64,000 bases of DNA from Scytalidium lignicola (lineage: Eukaryota; Ascomycota; Leotiomycetes). The position numbers and the translations under genes are program-made. The DNA is taken from the NCBI GenBank assembly GCA_002812745.2, contig NCSJ02000093.1:62001-126000 (forward strand). The letters are read 5' to 3'. Of this stretch, positions 48,664-59,066 are shown piece by piece; within the stretch, counting starts at the first letter, position 1, and every line of letters begins with the position of its first letter. The notes under the pieces were generated by a model. It made no database searches. It had not been told where the DNA came from and saw only the letters and a list, made by a program, of their open reading frames with translations.

Positions 48664-49729
48664 TTATTCATCGAGGCTATCATCTGTGAAGTATTCAAAA
48701 TCCGCAGGTAAAGGCGCTTCTTTACTATCATGTCCATCAACTGGATTAATTTTCTTCTTTTGGGCTATGATTGTATGTGGAGGGACTTGAGCAGGAGATG
48801 GTAAGCCATTCCTGACATTCTTTGTCATGTATTCAGCCCACTGCCAAGGCTTCTGGGTATCTCCAGGTAAAGAGTTAAAATACTCCCAGCCCATCACGCC
48901 TCCAAAAGTTGGATATCTGCTCCTAAGGCTTACCAACACCTCCTGTAATATCTCAAACGGGACCCAGCCAGATCCATTACTTGGATTTGTAACCATACCG
49001 ATTACGATCTTTTCAGCAGGCCATCCTCTCGCGATCATAAAATCATATCCTGAAGTTTTGCTAAGGTCTCCCCATCCACAGTAAAATTGCGTATTGTACC
49101 AGGCAATACTCTTTCCTCGCATTACCTCCAATGCCTCATAACTAAATCCACTTAAATTATGCTCCTTCTTGTCAGACATTAAGGCCGCGGCGACAGGGGC
49201 CAAGGTGATCATAAAGGCTTCGCCAAAATCCGCCTTCAGTCTGTCAATTAAACGGATTATTCCGGCCAAGGACATTTCTTCCTCAACATCTAGATCTAGG
49301 CCATTCAGATTTCTCTGCCTTATCAGGTCCCGTAAAGGTTGGTAATATGCTTCGAATGTCGCGTCATCCTGGTCCAGCCTTGTAAAAGATCCTTTCGCAG
49401 CACCTCCAAGCATACCCATCACTTTGATACCAGAGGCTTGAATAATTCGTAGTTCGGCCCATAGCGTTAAATATCGAGGATCTGAAGGTACATGGTCGTT
49501 CTATTTGATCTATTAGCAAAACTATGTCGAGATTAAACTACAGATTGCTCACTAGAGTTATATTCCCAGGTGGGTCATTGAGATGTATCGCAGCGACGTT
49601 GATGTGTGTCACTTCAATGTTGGGCTGGGTCACTATCGGAAGAATCGATATCGGCCTTCCATCTGGAGTATGCAGTGTCTGATAATATATGACAATTCGT
49701 GGCGTCGAAGGGGGAGGTATTGGAGGCAT
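48664..49729 (-). CDS. Glycoside hydrolase family 18 protein (chitinase/ENGase-like)
   Basis: Predicted hydrolase of the chitinase/endo-N-acetylglucosaminidase family. Exon 1 is 49729-49553 (59 codons) and exon 2 is 49500-48664, giving about 337 residues. The family strand IKVMGMLGGAAKGSFTRLD precedes the catalytic motif, read here as NGLDLDVEEE: the usual DGxDxDxE has Asn in the first position, but the Asp-x-Glu end with the proton-donor Glu is present. Further landmarks are MITLAPVAAAL, IAWYNTQFYCGWGDLS and the late strand GGVMGWEYFNS. There is no signal peptide, so it is likely intracellular, in contrast to secreted chitinases. The tail after about 290 is polar and acidic. It is divergent from the metallophosphoesterase gene. 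Confidence 0.86.
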
Positions 49730-50109
49730 TGGATAGTATTCTTTGCGGTGCTATACGTAGTTCCTTTGCCTACAAGGCTGAGGTTTGGGTTAGGATCGCG
49801 GGCATTGACCTCATTGGATGCCGTTCTTCTAACCCCAGCCTTTGTTCTTCCCGCCGTCTCATCTACTGGTACCTCCTTTTATCTCCATCTTCATTCTTAT
49901 ATGTAGTTTGATACGGTCTATAAGATAATTCTATTTGATACCCGCTTCATAGTAATTGGTATATTAATATGGAGTCTCAAAGAAACGAAGTCATGACACT
50001 ACTGCGCAAAGAGATATCATAGGCCAGTCTTTCACACGCTTTGTCTATCAGGAAGCGATGTTTTGAATAATCAAATACCTCGTATGAATAATTAGTAGAT
50101 ATCTTTATC
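49730..50109. other. Divergent promoter region GH18/metallophosphoesterase
   Basis: About 380 bases between the two start codons, AT-rich, with no specific site claimed. Confidence 0.5.
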
Positions 50110-51341
50110 ATGGGTCTGCTTTCTAACCTCAGAGGATCCAATCTTTACTTTAACATCTTTGTGGGACTGATCATCATCACCGTGTGGCTTTACACAACCT
50201 CAATCTTCTCTTTGGGGCCATATCATGGAACACAAAAGCCTAATCTCCGTCTAGATAAGGATGCTTCATTTAAGATAGCTATATTTTCGGATCTTCACTA
50301 TGGGGAAGAAGAACATGGTTGGGGAATTGATCAAGACATTAAGTCAACAAGGGTGATGGATGCTATCGTTGATTATGAGATTCCTGATTTCGTAGTCTTT
50401 GACGGTATGAAATCCCCTTCTACATTCTAATCATGCTGATATTAGATCTAGGTGACTTAATTACTGGTGAAAACACTTTTCGTGAAAATTCCAGCAGTTA
50501 TATAGATGTCATAACGAAGAGCCTAGTGGACAGGAATGTTCCATGGGCGAGCACTTATGGAAATCACGATTCTAAGTTCAATCTATCTCGAGAAGCAATA
50601 TTTGCAGAAGAGTCCAAATTCTCTCTATCATACACACAACATTCTCCTGTCAATCTTCCAGGAGTATCCAACTACTATCTACCTATTTATCCACCTAAAA
50701 CTCTCTCTGACGGGCATACTCCCGTGGCAATCCTATGGTTTTTTGATAGTCGAGGAGGCGCAAAATACCAGGAGCAACCGGCAGACATAGACTCGATACC
50801 TAATTGGGTTGATCCTGTTGTTGTTTCATGGTTTCGTGACGAACAATCTAAGCTCCGCGAGAGATATGGCAAGGATCTTCCATCACTTGCATTTGTTCAT
50901 ATCCCTGTGTCCGCTTTCCTAAATCTTCAAAATTCCGCAGACATGGTATCAGAGCACTTCCCGGGACTCAATGCCGACTTTCCGCTCGCCTTCCAAGGTG
51001 ATAACGGGGAAGACCAAGAATTTATGCAGGCCTTGGTGGATACGCCAAAACTGCACTCAATATATTCAGGTCATGATCATGGCGATTCATGGTGTGGAAA
51101 CTGGCCAAATTCTGCTAACATCTCTGCTGGTGTTTCCCGACCTCACCTCTGTTTCTGTAAGCATACTGGATATGGAGGCTATGGTACATGGAATCGAGGA
51201 AGCCGAATAATAAAGCTCAATTTTGAGGAGGATATGGATGTCCACACTTGGGTGAGGATGGAAAATGGCGCAGTTATCACACGTGTTCACCTAAATAACA
51301 CTTATGGGACTGATATATACCCTACTACTGACGGAGAATAG
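50110..51341 (+). CDS. Membrane-anchored calcineurin-like metallophosphoesterase (Dcr2-like)
   Basis: Predicted phosphatase of the Dcr2 group. Exons 50110-50404 and 50452-51341 give about 394 residues. Residues about 15-33 form one membrane segment (FNIFVGLIIITVWLYTTSIF), giving a type II anchor. The five metal motifs are present in order: FSDLHYG, GDLITGEN, YGNHDS, AFVHIP and SGHDHGDSW. The intron offers two AGs (50445 and 50451); only the distal one rebuilds DGDLITGE, so it was chosen. The C-terminal CKHTGYGGYGTWNRGSRI is typical of the family. The substrate is unknown. Confidence 0.88.
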
Positions 51342-52731
51342 CCGGTGTATCCATTGATGCTAAATTTGAATATCCTATTATGATGGTATCACGGGCCTCT
51401 AGCATCAGTTATAATATATTTGAATGATTCTGTGTATAGATACTCTTATAGAATGAAGAGAGATCCGTTGGCGAAAGGGAAAATGAACATCGTACTATTT
51501 TAATGGATTTCGTACTTGTCGGCATAAATACTAGTTGCGATCTTTCAATAAATACTAAGGCTACCGGGAATATTTGCATGGTTCTTCTAACCTCGGGATA
51601 GTTAGGTGGAACTCCTCGTTTTCCTGGCAGTAATCCATAGTAATCCATTCATACGGGACGACAAGCACTAATCTTGGTTCCTGAGACCAGCCGAGCATCA
51701 GTGACAAATATTGATCACAATATTCAGGTGCCAGTCTAGAACACACTGTTTTCGTCGTTTGAGGCTACATCTCCCACATGACCTCGGAATGATCAACTCA
51801 ATGTTTTATAATTGGTTTATTAACTTATAATACATTAAGAGATATCTTATAAGGTTGTTGTTATTTTTTATAAAAAAAGAATAATGATGACAAATGGGAA
51901 GCTTATCCCTTGTCGTGAAAAGCAAGACTCAGGGATAATCCAAAATAAGTTAAGTTAACTTATTGAATGAAGGTGCCTACAGGTTGGGATTTGAAAGGTG
52001 AACAAGAGCCTGCAGCTGTAGGCCTGCAACCCCACACCGTTTCAGCGATCGATTAACAAGGCGCAAAGCAAAGCAAACACCGGAGCGAAGGCAGATCAAC
52101 CCACCCACGCCATCGACCATGGGACACGCGCTGTAGAAAGATATAAACGATAAACCTGATCAATGACCTGGCAGCCTGGTTACGCTGACAAAATTCTAAG
52201 TCAATCTATAAGTATCAAAGTAAAAGCTATACCGGTACTTGATGACTATCCACCGCTAATTTGCACAACCACTCGAGCATGAAGCAAAACAGCGTGACGC
52301 AGAGCGCCTCTAGAAGTTAAGTGAAGGGCTGGTAGAACAGCCATTTCATCTCTGAATAGCAACATAGTCAAAGTTTAGTATCTGGTATACAGATTGTCTT
52401 TCAATACCATAGACTATTTCTTGTGGTTTTTTGTTAAGTTATGAAGTTTTCCGACATGGAGAACTCTAGATAGAAAGGAGCTATGAAATAATCTGGTATG
52501 CTCTATAGAAAGACCTCCAATACAATATGACATTATTGCACGGCTCCATCTATCCGCTCCAGAATCGAGCATACTATCTCTTCCCACATAATATTCTTGT
52601 TCAATTTTCCCCACTATTTATTCACATAAGTCTTAGGACACCATTGATTTGTTCCAGTAGAATATTTGAAATCGCCATATTGAAATCTCCTCTTACTTGT
52701 CCAACTTGAGAAGATGAAAATTTTGGACCGT
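51342..52731. other. Gene-poor convergent region
   Basis: About 1.4 kb between the metallophosphoesterase and the MFS gene. It is AT-rich to about 51970, then more mixed. Short frames near 51409-51746 and 52414-52709 are not convincing. No RNA gene or transposon remnant was recognised. Confidence 0.5.
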
Positions 52732-54734
52732 TTAAACTTTCACATCTTCAATAATCTGCACGGTTCCATCCATAACCGGTTTTTCTGAAGTATTTACTGC
52801 TTCATCGTTTGCAATCGACTTCGCTTTCGCAACAACTGATATCATGCACTGATAGCGGCGGAATTTCCTAGCAGGAACCTTTGCCTCAAACTGGGTAAAT
52901 TTCAATAAACATTTTTTTATAGAATATGCTAAGCAGAACCTACCATCTCATCGATCTCTTCCAGTGTTCGATCCTTGGTTTCAGGGAGATAGAAATATAT
53001 GAACGCTGCTGCAATGAGACCTGATGGGAACCATATAAAACCGTATTTTGGACTTCGAAAAAGTTAGCAAGCTAATATATTTATATCAGACGATATAGAA
53101 AGATAAATATTACCCCCAATTTAGAGAACTTGGATTTATGAAGTATGGTGCTGTGAATGTTGCAAGCCACTAGTTGACATTAGCTGAAGCCCATTTCTGG
53201 TCTTCTGACAATACCTACCGCCCCTAAAAACCCTACAGCTGCTGCTAAACCAAAGGTATATGAACGAAGGCGTTGTGAGGGAACCTCACCCCCAGCTAAC
53301 CATGCGAATGGGCCAATTGCACCCTGTTTCATTTTTAGTGGACCGCTCGATATCTCTGTCTAAGGATATACATACATTATACACGACTAGATAAATCACA
53401 GATATACTGACGGTTGCCTTTCCTGTGCCTACAGTTCCTGGGTGAATAGTATAGACGATAGCCATTATTAACTGGCAGATAGCACATATTATCAAACCTG
53501 CCGTTATGAACACTCGTCGACGACCGTATGGAACTATGATTCCCAAGTTTATGAGGATCGCAACGACACCAACAGATACTAGAATGCATGAGTTCTCAAA
53601 GGCATTTCCAACTTTGGCCATTTCAAAGAAGTATGTCCCATAAGCTATATACCGTCAGTGTACACTCATTGAATAGAGGACCCATCAACTTACCTAACAA
53701 ATACATAGCTCCACAGGCAGCTTGTGTTGTTACTGATGCAACTGAAATAATGGTGCGTCTACGGTCAACTGGGTTTCTAAACATATCCATCCATGCTGCT
53801 CCTCGAACCATTTGTTTCTCAGACTCGATTGCAATCTGCATTTCCCTGAGCTCTATCTCAACAGTCTCTTGGTCAGGTCTCAGCCACTCAAGAGCCTTCC
53901 GAGCCTTCTCAATGTTACCATGTTGGACAAGCCATCTAGGAGACTCTGGAATGATCAGAAGCCCAACAGAAATAATTCCAGGTACGATATAGATGAGGCC
54001 GAGCGGAATCATATAAGAAGCTCTGCTTGTTACCTTGGATGTAAAATTATCCACAATAGTTCCAACAAGTGAACCGAGAGATGTCCATACTGTAAAAAAT
54101 GAGATTGACATTCCGCGATATCGAGCAGGTGTCACTTCCTATTTAAACGACATTAGTTCTATTCATTCGGATATGAGACATGAATTACAAACCTGTAAGT
54201 ATAGCTGGCCAAAAGTCATAAGAAAGCCGTTGGCAAATCCAATAAGCGTTCTCCCGACATAAAGGGCAGCAATATGCGTTGTTCCCAACATTATAGAATT
54301 TGAAACAGCACAAAGCAGACAACCTATCCACAGCGACTGTTTACGACCTAGTACAATGGCCATTGGGCCTAGATTTTCCATTAATGTTTATCTTTTGATG
54401 ATTTAGTGATTGAACTTGCCAGCAAGTAATGATCCACAGAAAGCCCCTAACGTCATCAAGGAGGCAATTAACTGCTGTGCAGTCGTGGAGATATTGTATC
54501 CCACAGGAGATTCAGGATCAGCATAGCCAAAAACCTTCAAATCAATCAGACCTATATCATATCGATCTTTGTTTCTCCATGAAAAAGGCTTACCTTTAAG
54601 AAGCCCACCATAGCTTGCATGCCACCTATCAGACTGAAATCGATTCCATATTGGAATGGAGACATAGACACGAGAAGACATGCTAACATACACTTCCAGT
54701 TGGCCATCAGCTCCTGATTTTTGACTTGCCCCAT
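52732..54734 (-). CDS. MFS sugar transporter
   Basis: Twelve-helix sugar porter of the plasma membrane. Nine exons: 54734-54594, 54534-54420, 54368-54193, 54138-53694, 53644-53376, 53323-53219, 53169-53114, 53052-52944 and 52890-52732, total about 524 residues. Landmarks: FQYGIDFSLIGGMQAM (helix 1), VLGRKQSLWIG, YVGRTLIGFANGFLMTFGQL, EVTPARYRGM, PESPRWLVQHGNIEKARKAL, GPFAWLAGGEVPSQRLRSYT and YLPETKDRTLEEIDEM. The second intron starts GCAAGT and ends TAG, a GC-AG intron; skipping it gives LLAGPMAIVLGRK, as expected. Closest in feel to maltose or alpha-glucoside type permeases, but substrate is not predictable. It is divergent from the P450 gene with 733 bases between starts. Confidence 0.9.
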
Positions 54735-55467
54735 TTTGAGATGTGATAAGGACCAGCGCTATACCACTCCTTCTAATTTAATAGACAGAAAATGAAGGAA
54801 CAAAGAAACAAAGAAACAATAGAAAAGGAAAATGCAGACATATTACTATAATTAAAACTCACATTCGGTGTGTTACATCGTCGAAGCTGGCATAAATGTC
54901 GATCTCAAATTTCAAGCACCTAATTGCACGCCATGGGTAATATGGTATTCAGCCAGCTTGGCATATATGAATATCGGCTCGACTGTGCCGATCGACCCCA
55001 TGGGGATAATTCGATAGTGCGGAGAAACTGTGGTTGCGTTAGAGTTTACGTTCCATTAAGTGGATGTCCAATATGCATCTACCTACCTCAGTTTCTCGGG
55101 AAATTCCCATCATGCGTTCGACTCATACAAATGACCGACGAATTCAAGGATCCTTTACCATTCAGAATTATATTGGCCATGGTTTGTCTGGTCTCGAACA
55201 CTTTCGATTGCGTGTGTCGGTGCCACTTGGCAATGTCACGAAGAACTCGGAATGAGGGGTATATGCATGAGCTACTAGAGAAATTTCCCAAATGTAGAGG
55301 AATTATTGAATACCCCACAGAATAATGTTTAATAGGTGGGGCATATTATGAGACCAGTTGCCGTGCTAATATTCAAAGATATAGTAATTAAGTATCTCCT
55401 CCAGTCTTGTACAACCTTGAAGATATAGCTAGAAGATAGACAGCATCTGTATTCGCCAAAAGCCAAC
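54735..55467. other. Divergent promoter region MFS/P450
   Basis: About 730 bases shared by two divergent genes. A plus-strand frame at 54924-55325 has no family sense. A CGG-N10-CCG palindrome lies at 54975-54990 (separate entry). Confidence 0.55.
54975..54990. promoter_or_regulatory. Candidate Zn2Cys6 binding site CGG-N10-CCG
   Basis: Inverted CGG half-sites spaced by ten bases, the arrangement bound by some Zn2Cys6 homodimers (Put3 type). It is 241 bases from the MFS start and 478 from the P450 start. Only one copy was seen, so this is suggestive. Confidence 0.35.
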
Positions 55468-57267
55468 ATGATATTGGATAATCTCAAAGGAGACTCAGCC
55501 TTGACTAGCTTGAATGGCGTTTTAGTTCTACCCCAAATGATGACGGTGATCGTAGCTTTGGCCATATTTCTAATAGGCTTGATAATCATCGATTATGCTC
55601 GCATGCTATTGCTACGGAGGAAGATGGTAAGACGATTCCATGACCATCTTGAGTTGATATTCATCACTTCTTAGCCCCCTGGACCACTACCGTGGCCAAT
55701 ACTAGGAAATACTTTTAGTCTACCAGATACAAAGCCCTGGATATACTTCGAAGAACTTGCTCTGAAGTACAAATCACCATTGGTCACCGTTTGGATCGGC
55801 CGTAATCCTACAGTATGGCTTAACGATGCGAAGTCTGCTTCAGATCTCTTGGATAAGCGTGCAGCAACCATTTCATCGAGGCCGCGAATGATTGTTTTCG
55901 GCGAGCTTTCATTTGATCAATCGAGTCTTGTTTCAATGAGATATGGTGATCGTTTTAGAGTCCATAGAAAACTGACACACATGGGCATTGGTATGCAGCA
56001 GGTGCGGAACTATCAGCATATCCAGAGTGATGAAAATAAAATTGTCTTGTATGACCTCCTTGGTGACTCTGAGAATTATGTCGGGCATCTGGAAAGGTAT
56101 GCTGCTAGCGTGGTCTCCATTATTGGATTTGGAAGGAGAATTCAGCAAATCGATGATCCCATAATAACAGAAGTTATTGCTTTGATGCAACATGCGGCAG
56201 AGTTGAATGTTCCTGGCAAAAGCTTTCCCATGTTGATGGAAACATTTCCAAGTACGTATCCTAGTCCACTTATGTTCGGGTGAGTCTAATATCTGGGTAG
56301 TTTTAGCTAAGTTCCCAAACTGGATGGCTCCCTGGAAAAAGGGACTTGGAGCTATACGAGGCCGTAACTTCTTTTATGCATTAGCAGAAGAGGCTGCGAC
56401 CAACCCAAACGACATTGATTGCTATGCAAAACAACTCTTTAGAGAAAGGGAAAAATACAATCTTACTGATCTGGAGCTTTCCAGTCTAGCTGGTAACCTG
56501 TTCGGTGCTGGAAGTGATACCTCAAGTTCAACCCTAATAACGTTCATACTTGCTTGTTGCGCGTTTCCAGAGTTTTTGCCGAAAGCGTGGGAGGAGCTTG
56601 ACGGTGTGGTTGGATTGCACCGCGAGCCTACTTTTGAAGATGAACCTAATCTAGTATACGTGAAAGCTGTTGTGAAGGAAGTCCTCCGCTGGCGATCCGT
56701 AGCAATCCTTGGCGGTCAACCTCATGCTCCTATTCAAGACGAAATGTATAACGGCTACTTGATTCCTAAAAACACCTGGATTCAAGGCAATATTTGGGCA
56801 ATTCACAGGAATCCAGAAAACTTTCCAGATCCTGACAGATTTATTCCCGATCGATACTTGAAGGACAGTCCATACTACAGGCCTTTCCCTAACGAACGCG
56901 GCTATATGACGTTCGGGTGGGGAAGAAGAGTCTGTGTTGGCCAGGCACTCGCCGAGCAGGAAGTTTTCATTAGTATTGCCCGCATGCTCTGGGCATTTAA
57001 AATCCAAAAAGCGCTGGATGAAAATGGAAAGGAAATCCCAGTAGACATCTTTGATTACACGTAAGTTGAATATTCCGTTATTCGGAATATACTGATTTGG
57101 ATAGCAATGGGCTCAACATGCGGCCCAACCCTTTTAAATGTAGAATCGAACCCAGAAGTGACGAAATTAGGAGAACAATTGAGCGTGAAAGGCACCAGGC
57201 GCTAGGAAATCTCTCAATCTATAACGGCGAGACGAAATATAGAATTAGCACTTACCCTCGGAAATAA
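55468..57267 (+). CDS. Cytochrome P450 monooxygenase
   Basis: Microsomal P450 of secondary or xenobiotic metabolism. Exons 55468-55626, 55675-56251, 56307-57060 and 57105-57267 give about 550 residues. The N-terminal anchor (MMTVIVALAIFLIGLIIIDY) is followed by the proline hinge PPGPLPWPILGNTF at the start of exon 2. The I-helix oxygen motif is GAGSDTSSS, the ExxR is EVLRW, and the heme loop is FGWGRRVCVGQALAE with the ligand Cys at about 455. Exon 4 gives the C-terminal NGLNMRPNPFKCRIEPRS. The pattern resembles the fungal group that includes O-methylsterigmatocystin oxidoreductase-like enzymes; substrate unknown. It is divergent from a transporter gene. Confidence 0.92.
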
Positions 57268-57724
57268 GTATTTTATTGTTCGGATTATCAGTAATTAAAT
57301 AGCCTATATGCATTAACTAGTACCATATATAGAATTTGTCAGCCCTGCAATATCTCGCATCCTGGACCCCATTTGAAATAGATCAAAGAAATGGGAGTTC
57401 ATATAGTATCTTCGTATCAGGCTTTGAAAGTTGGATTTTTCTAGTGACATTGATCTGCTACTTAACACTCTCTGCATTATTCGATATCATTTGAAAGGGA
57501 GGATATCGTATAAGAGACATCGACCTTAATTTGTTATGAAATGAGTGGACAGAAATGAGTACGTGCCAATGAACCATTTCTCTTACATTCATTGTCGTTA
57601 TNAAAAAAATATCCAGGCAAAAAAGAAGCTTCTTTGGTCTCTTTATTAAACTTCGTGTTCAATACTGTCCACGCGTGGGACTCTGTCTAAGCTGGTATGG
57701 CCAAATTTCGCCACCATTTCGACC
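57268..57724. other. Convergent intergenic space
   Basis: About 455 bases between the P450 and AhpD-like genes; an N at 57602 precedes an A run. No gene. Confidence 0.55.
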
Positions 57725-58544
57725 TTATCTCATCAGCATATCTTCGTCTACGTATTTCAACATGTAACTTACACATTGTTGAACTAGTTCAGTATCCTCT
57801 TTGCTTACACCTACTCTTCGTATCCCTCTCAGATGCCATGCTGTCTCGAGTGGCAGGTTCTGGATCATGATTCCTGACAAGACTACCAATTCAGTATCAA
57901 CTGGTCCAAGGATACTTTGGTCGGAAAGATAAAACCCATATGTAATTTCTTTAGTAATAAATTCAAAATCCCTATGAGCTGCCATGGGAGCGATTGATGT
58001 GGATTGGTTCTGCTTGTATATCTCACTCAGCCACTTCTCACCTCGGGCTCTATTTTCGGGTCCAGATTGCCAGTTTTCTCTAAGAGGTTAGTCAGCCTCC
58101 TATGTTCCTTAGAATGATAAGAAATATTTAAATATAAAATTCTCATACATACCGCGAACAAGAATAATCTTTATCTTCTGGTCGCTCAGCCTTGGCGATT
58201 GCATAGATTGCTTCAAGTGGTTTGCACACGCCTTGGATAGATACAGTCTTAACTAGAACCTCTCGCAAGCGGCGCATTAGAGCTTTTCGAGATTCAGAAG
58301 TCTCATAAAGAGGCTTACTGATGAGGTACAGGTAGAGTGTTGCTGCATGATCTGGATAGATATAACAGAGGGACGAAAGCTACAACAATTCAGCACCCGA
58401 ACCATACAGCAAAGCGAAATCTTTGAAGACGGGACGAACAACTACTAAATACCATTTGTCTTGTCCAAGGGACTTTGACGGAAACCTTTCCTCCACAGCC
58501 TTGAATAGTCTTGTTGCTTCTTCTGAGATTTGATTTTCTTCCAT
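57725..58544 (-). CDS. AhpD-like (carboxymuconolactone decarboxylase-fold) protein
   Basis: Fungal protein with an AhpD/CMD-like helical fold; function not known. Exons 58544-58446 (33 codons), 58379-58153 and 58079-57725 give about 226 residues. Start MEENQISEEATRLFKAVEER. The middle reads RRLREVLVKTVSIQGVCKPL, then RPEDKDYSCSRENWQSG. The conserved C-terminal half is YGFYLSDQSILGPVDTELVV then TAWHLRGIRRVGVSKEDTEL. The peroxidatic CxxC of true AhpD is absent, so peroxidase activity is unlikely. The donor GTAGTT of intron 1 was chosen over an earlier GT because it keeps phase. Its upstream region carries a 20-base tandem repeat. Confidence 0.7.
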
Positions 58545-59066
58545 GTCGTATAACAAGTATATTGCTTACGGATAAAATTTTAGAAGGAGGGGTTGTGGTT
58601 ATATCACTGTTATATTGGTTATCTCACTGTTATATTGGTTATATCACTGTTATATTGGTTCCACAAATATGTAATCTACATTCCGAGGCGACCGAAATCC
58701 GACAATTAATGTAGCCATCAGAAAATGTCCTGTAAAATTTCTACTGAATAAATTTATTGATCTATATATATTTTTTGCCTGGCGGAAGTGATCTTTCTTC
58801 TATCGGGTCAACGAATCCCCCGCATTAACATTCTCTGCTTAAGCCTCTAATTCTTTCGAGACTCACAGATGCGCAACAATATTACTCTACTTAGAACTGA
58901 TTGACTTCCGCGATTCCGTGTACCGTATTGAGAATACAAAAATTGTCCAAAGATGTTGGGTTGCCTTGAAAATAGTTAGAGTCACACGTGATTGAATTGA
59001 CATCTGTTGTACATAGTTCGCCTCATTTCATCACCATGCTATCAACCTCACAAATCAAATTACATT
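58545..59066. other. Divergent region AhpD-like/YBP1-like
   Basis: About 520 bases holding the tandem repeat at 58601-58660 and a CACGTG hexamer at 58985-58990, about 80 bases before the YBP1-like start. No gene. Confidence 0.55.
58601..58660. repeat. Three-copy 20-base tandem repeat
   Basis: Unit ATATCACTGTTATATTGGTT occurs at 58601-58620 and 58641-58660; the middle copy 58621-58640 differs by one base (ATCTCAC...). It lies 57-116 bases upstream of the AhpD-like start codon, so it is in its promoter or leader. Confidence 0.95.

Noticed and set aside
54924..55325. 133-codon plus-strand frame upstream of the P450 gene
   Set aside because: No family sense, and it lies in a divergent promoter region; treated as chance.
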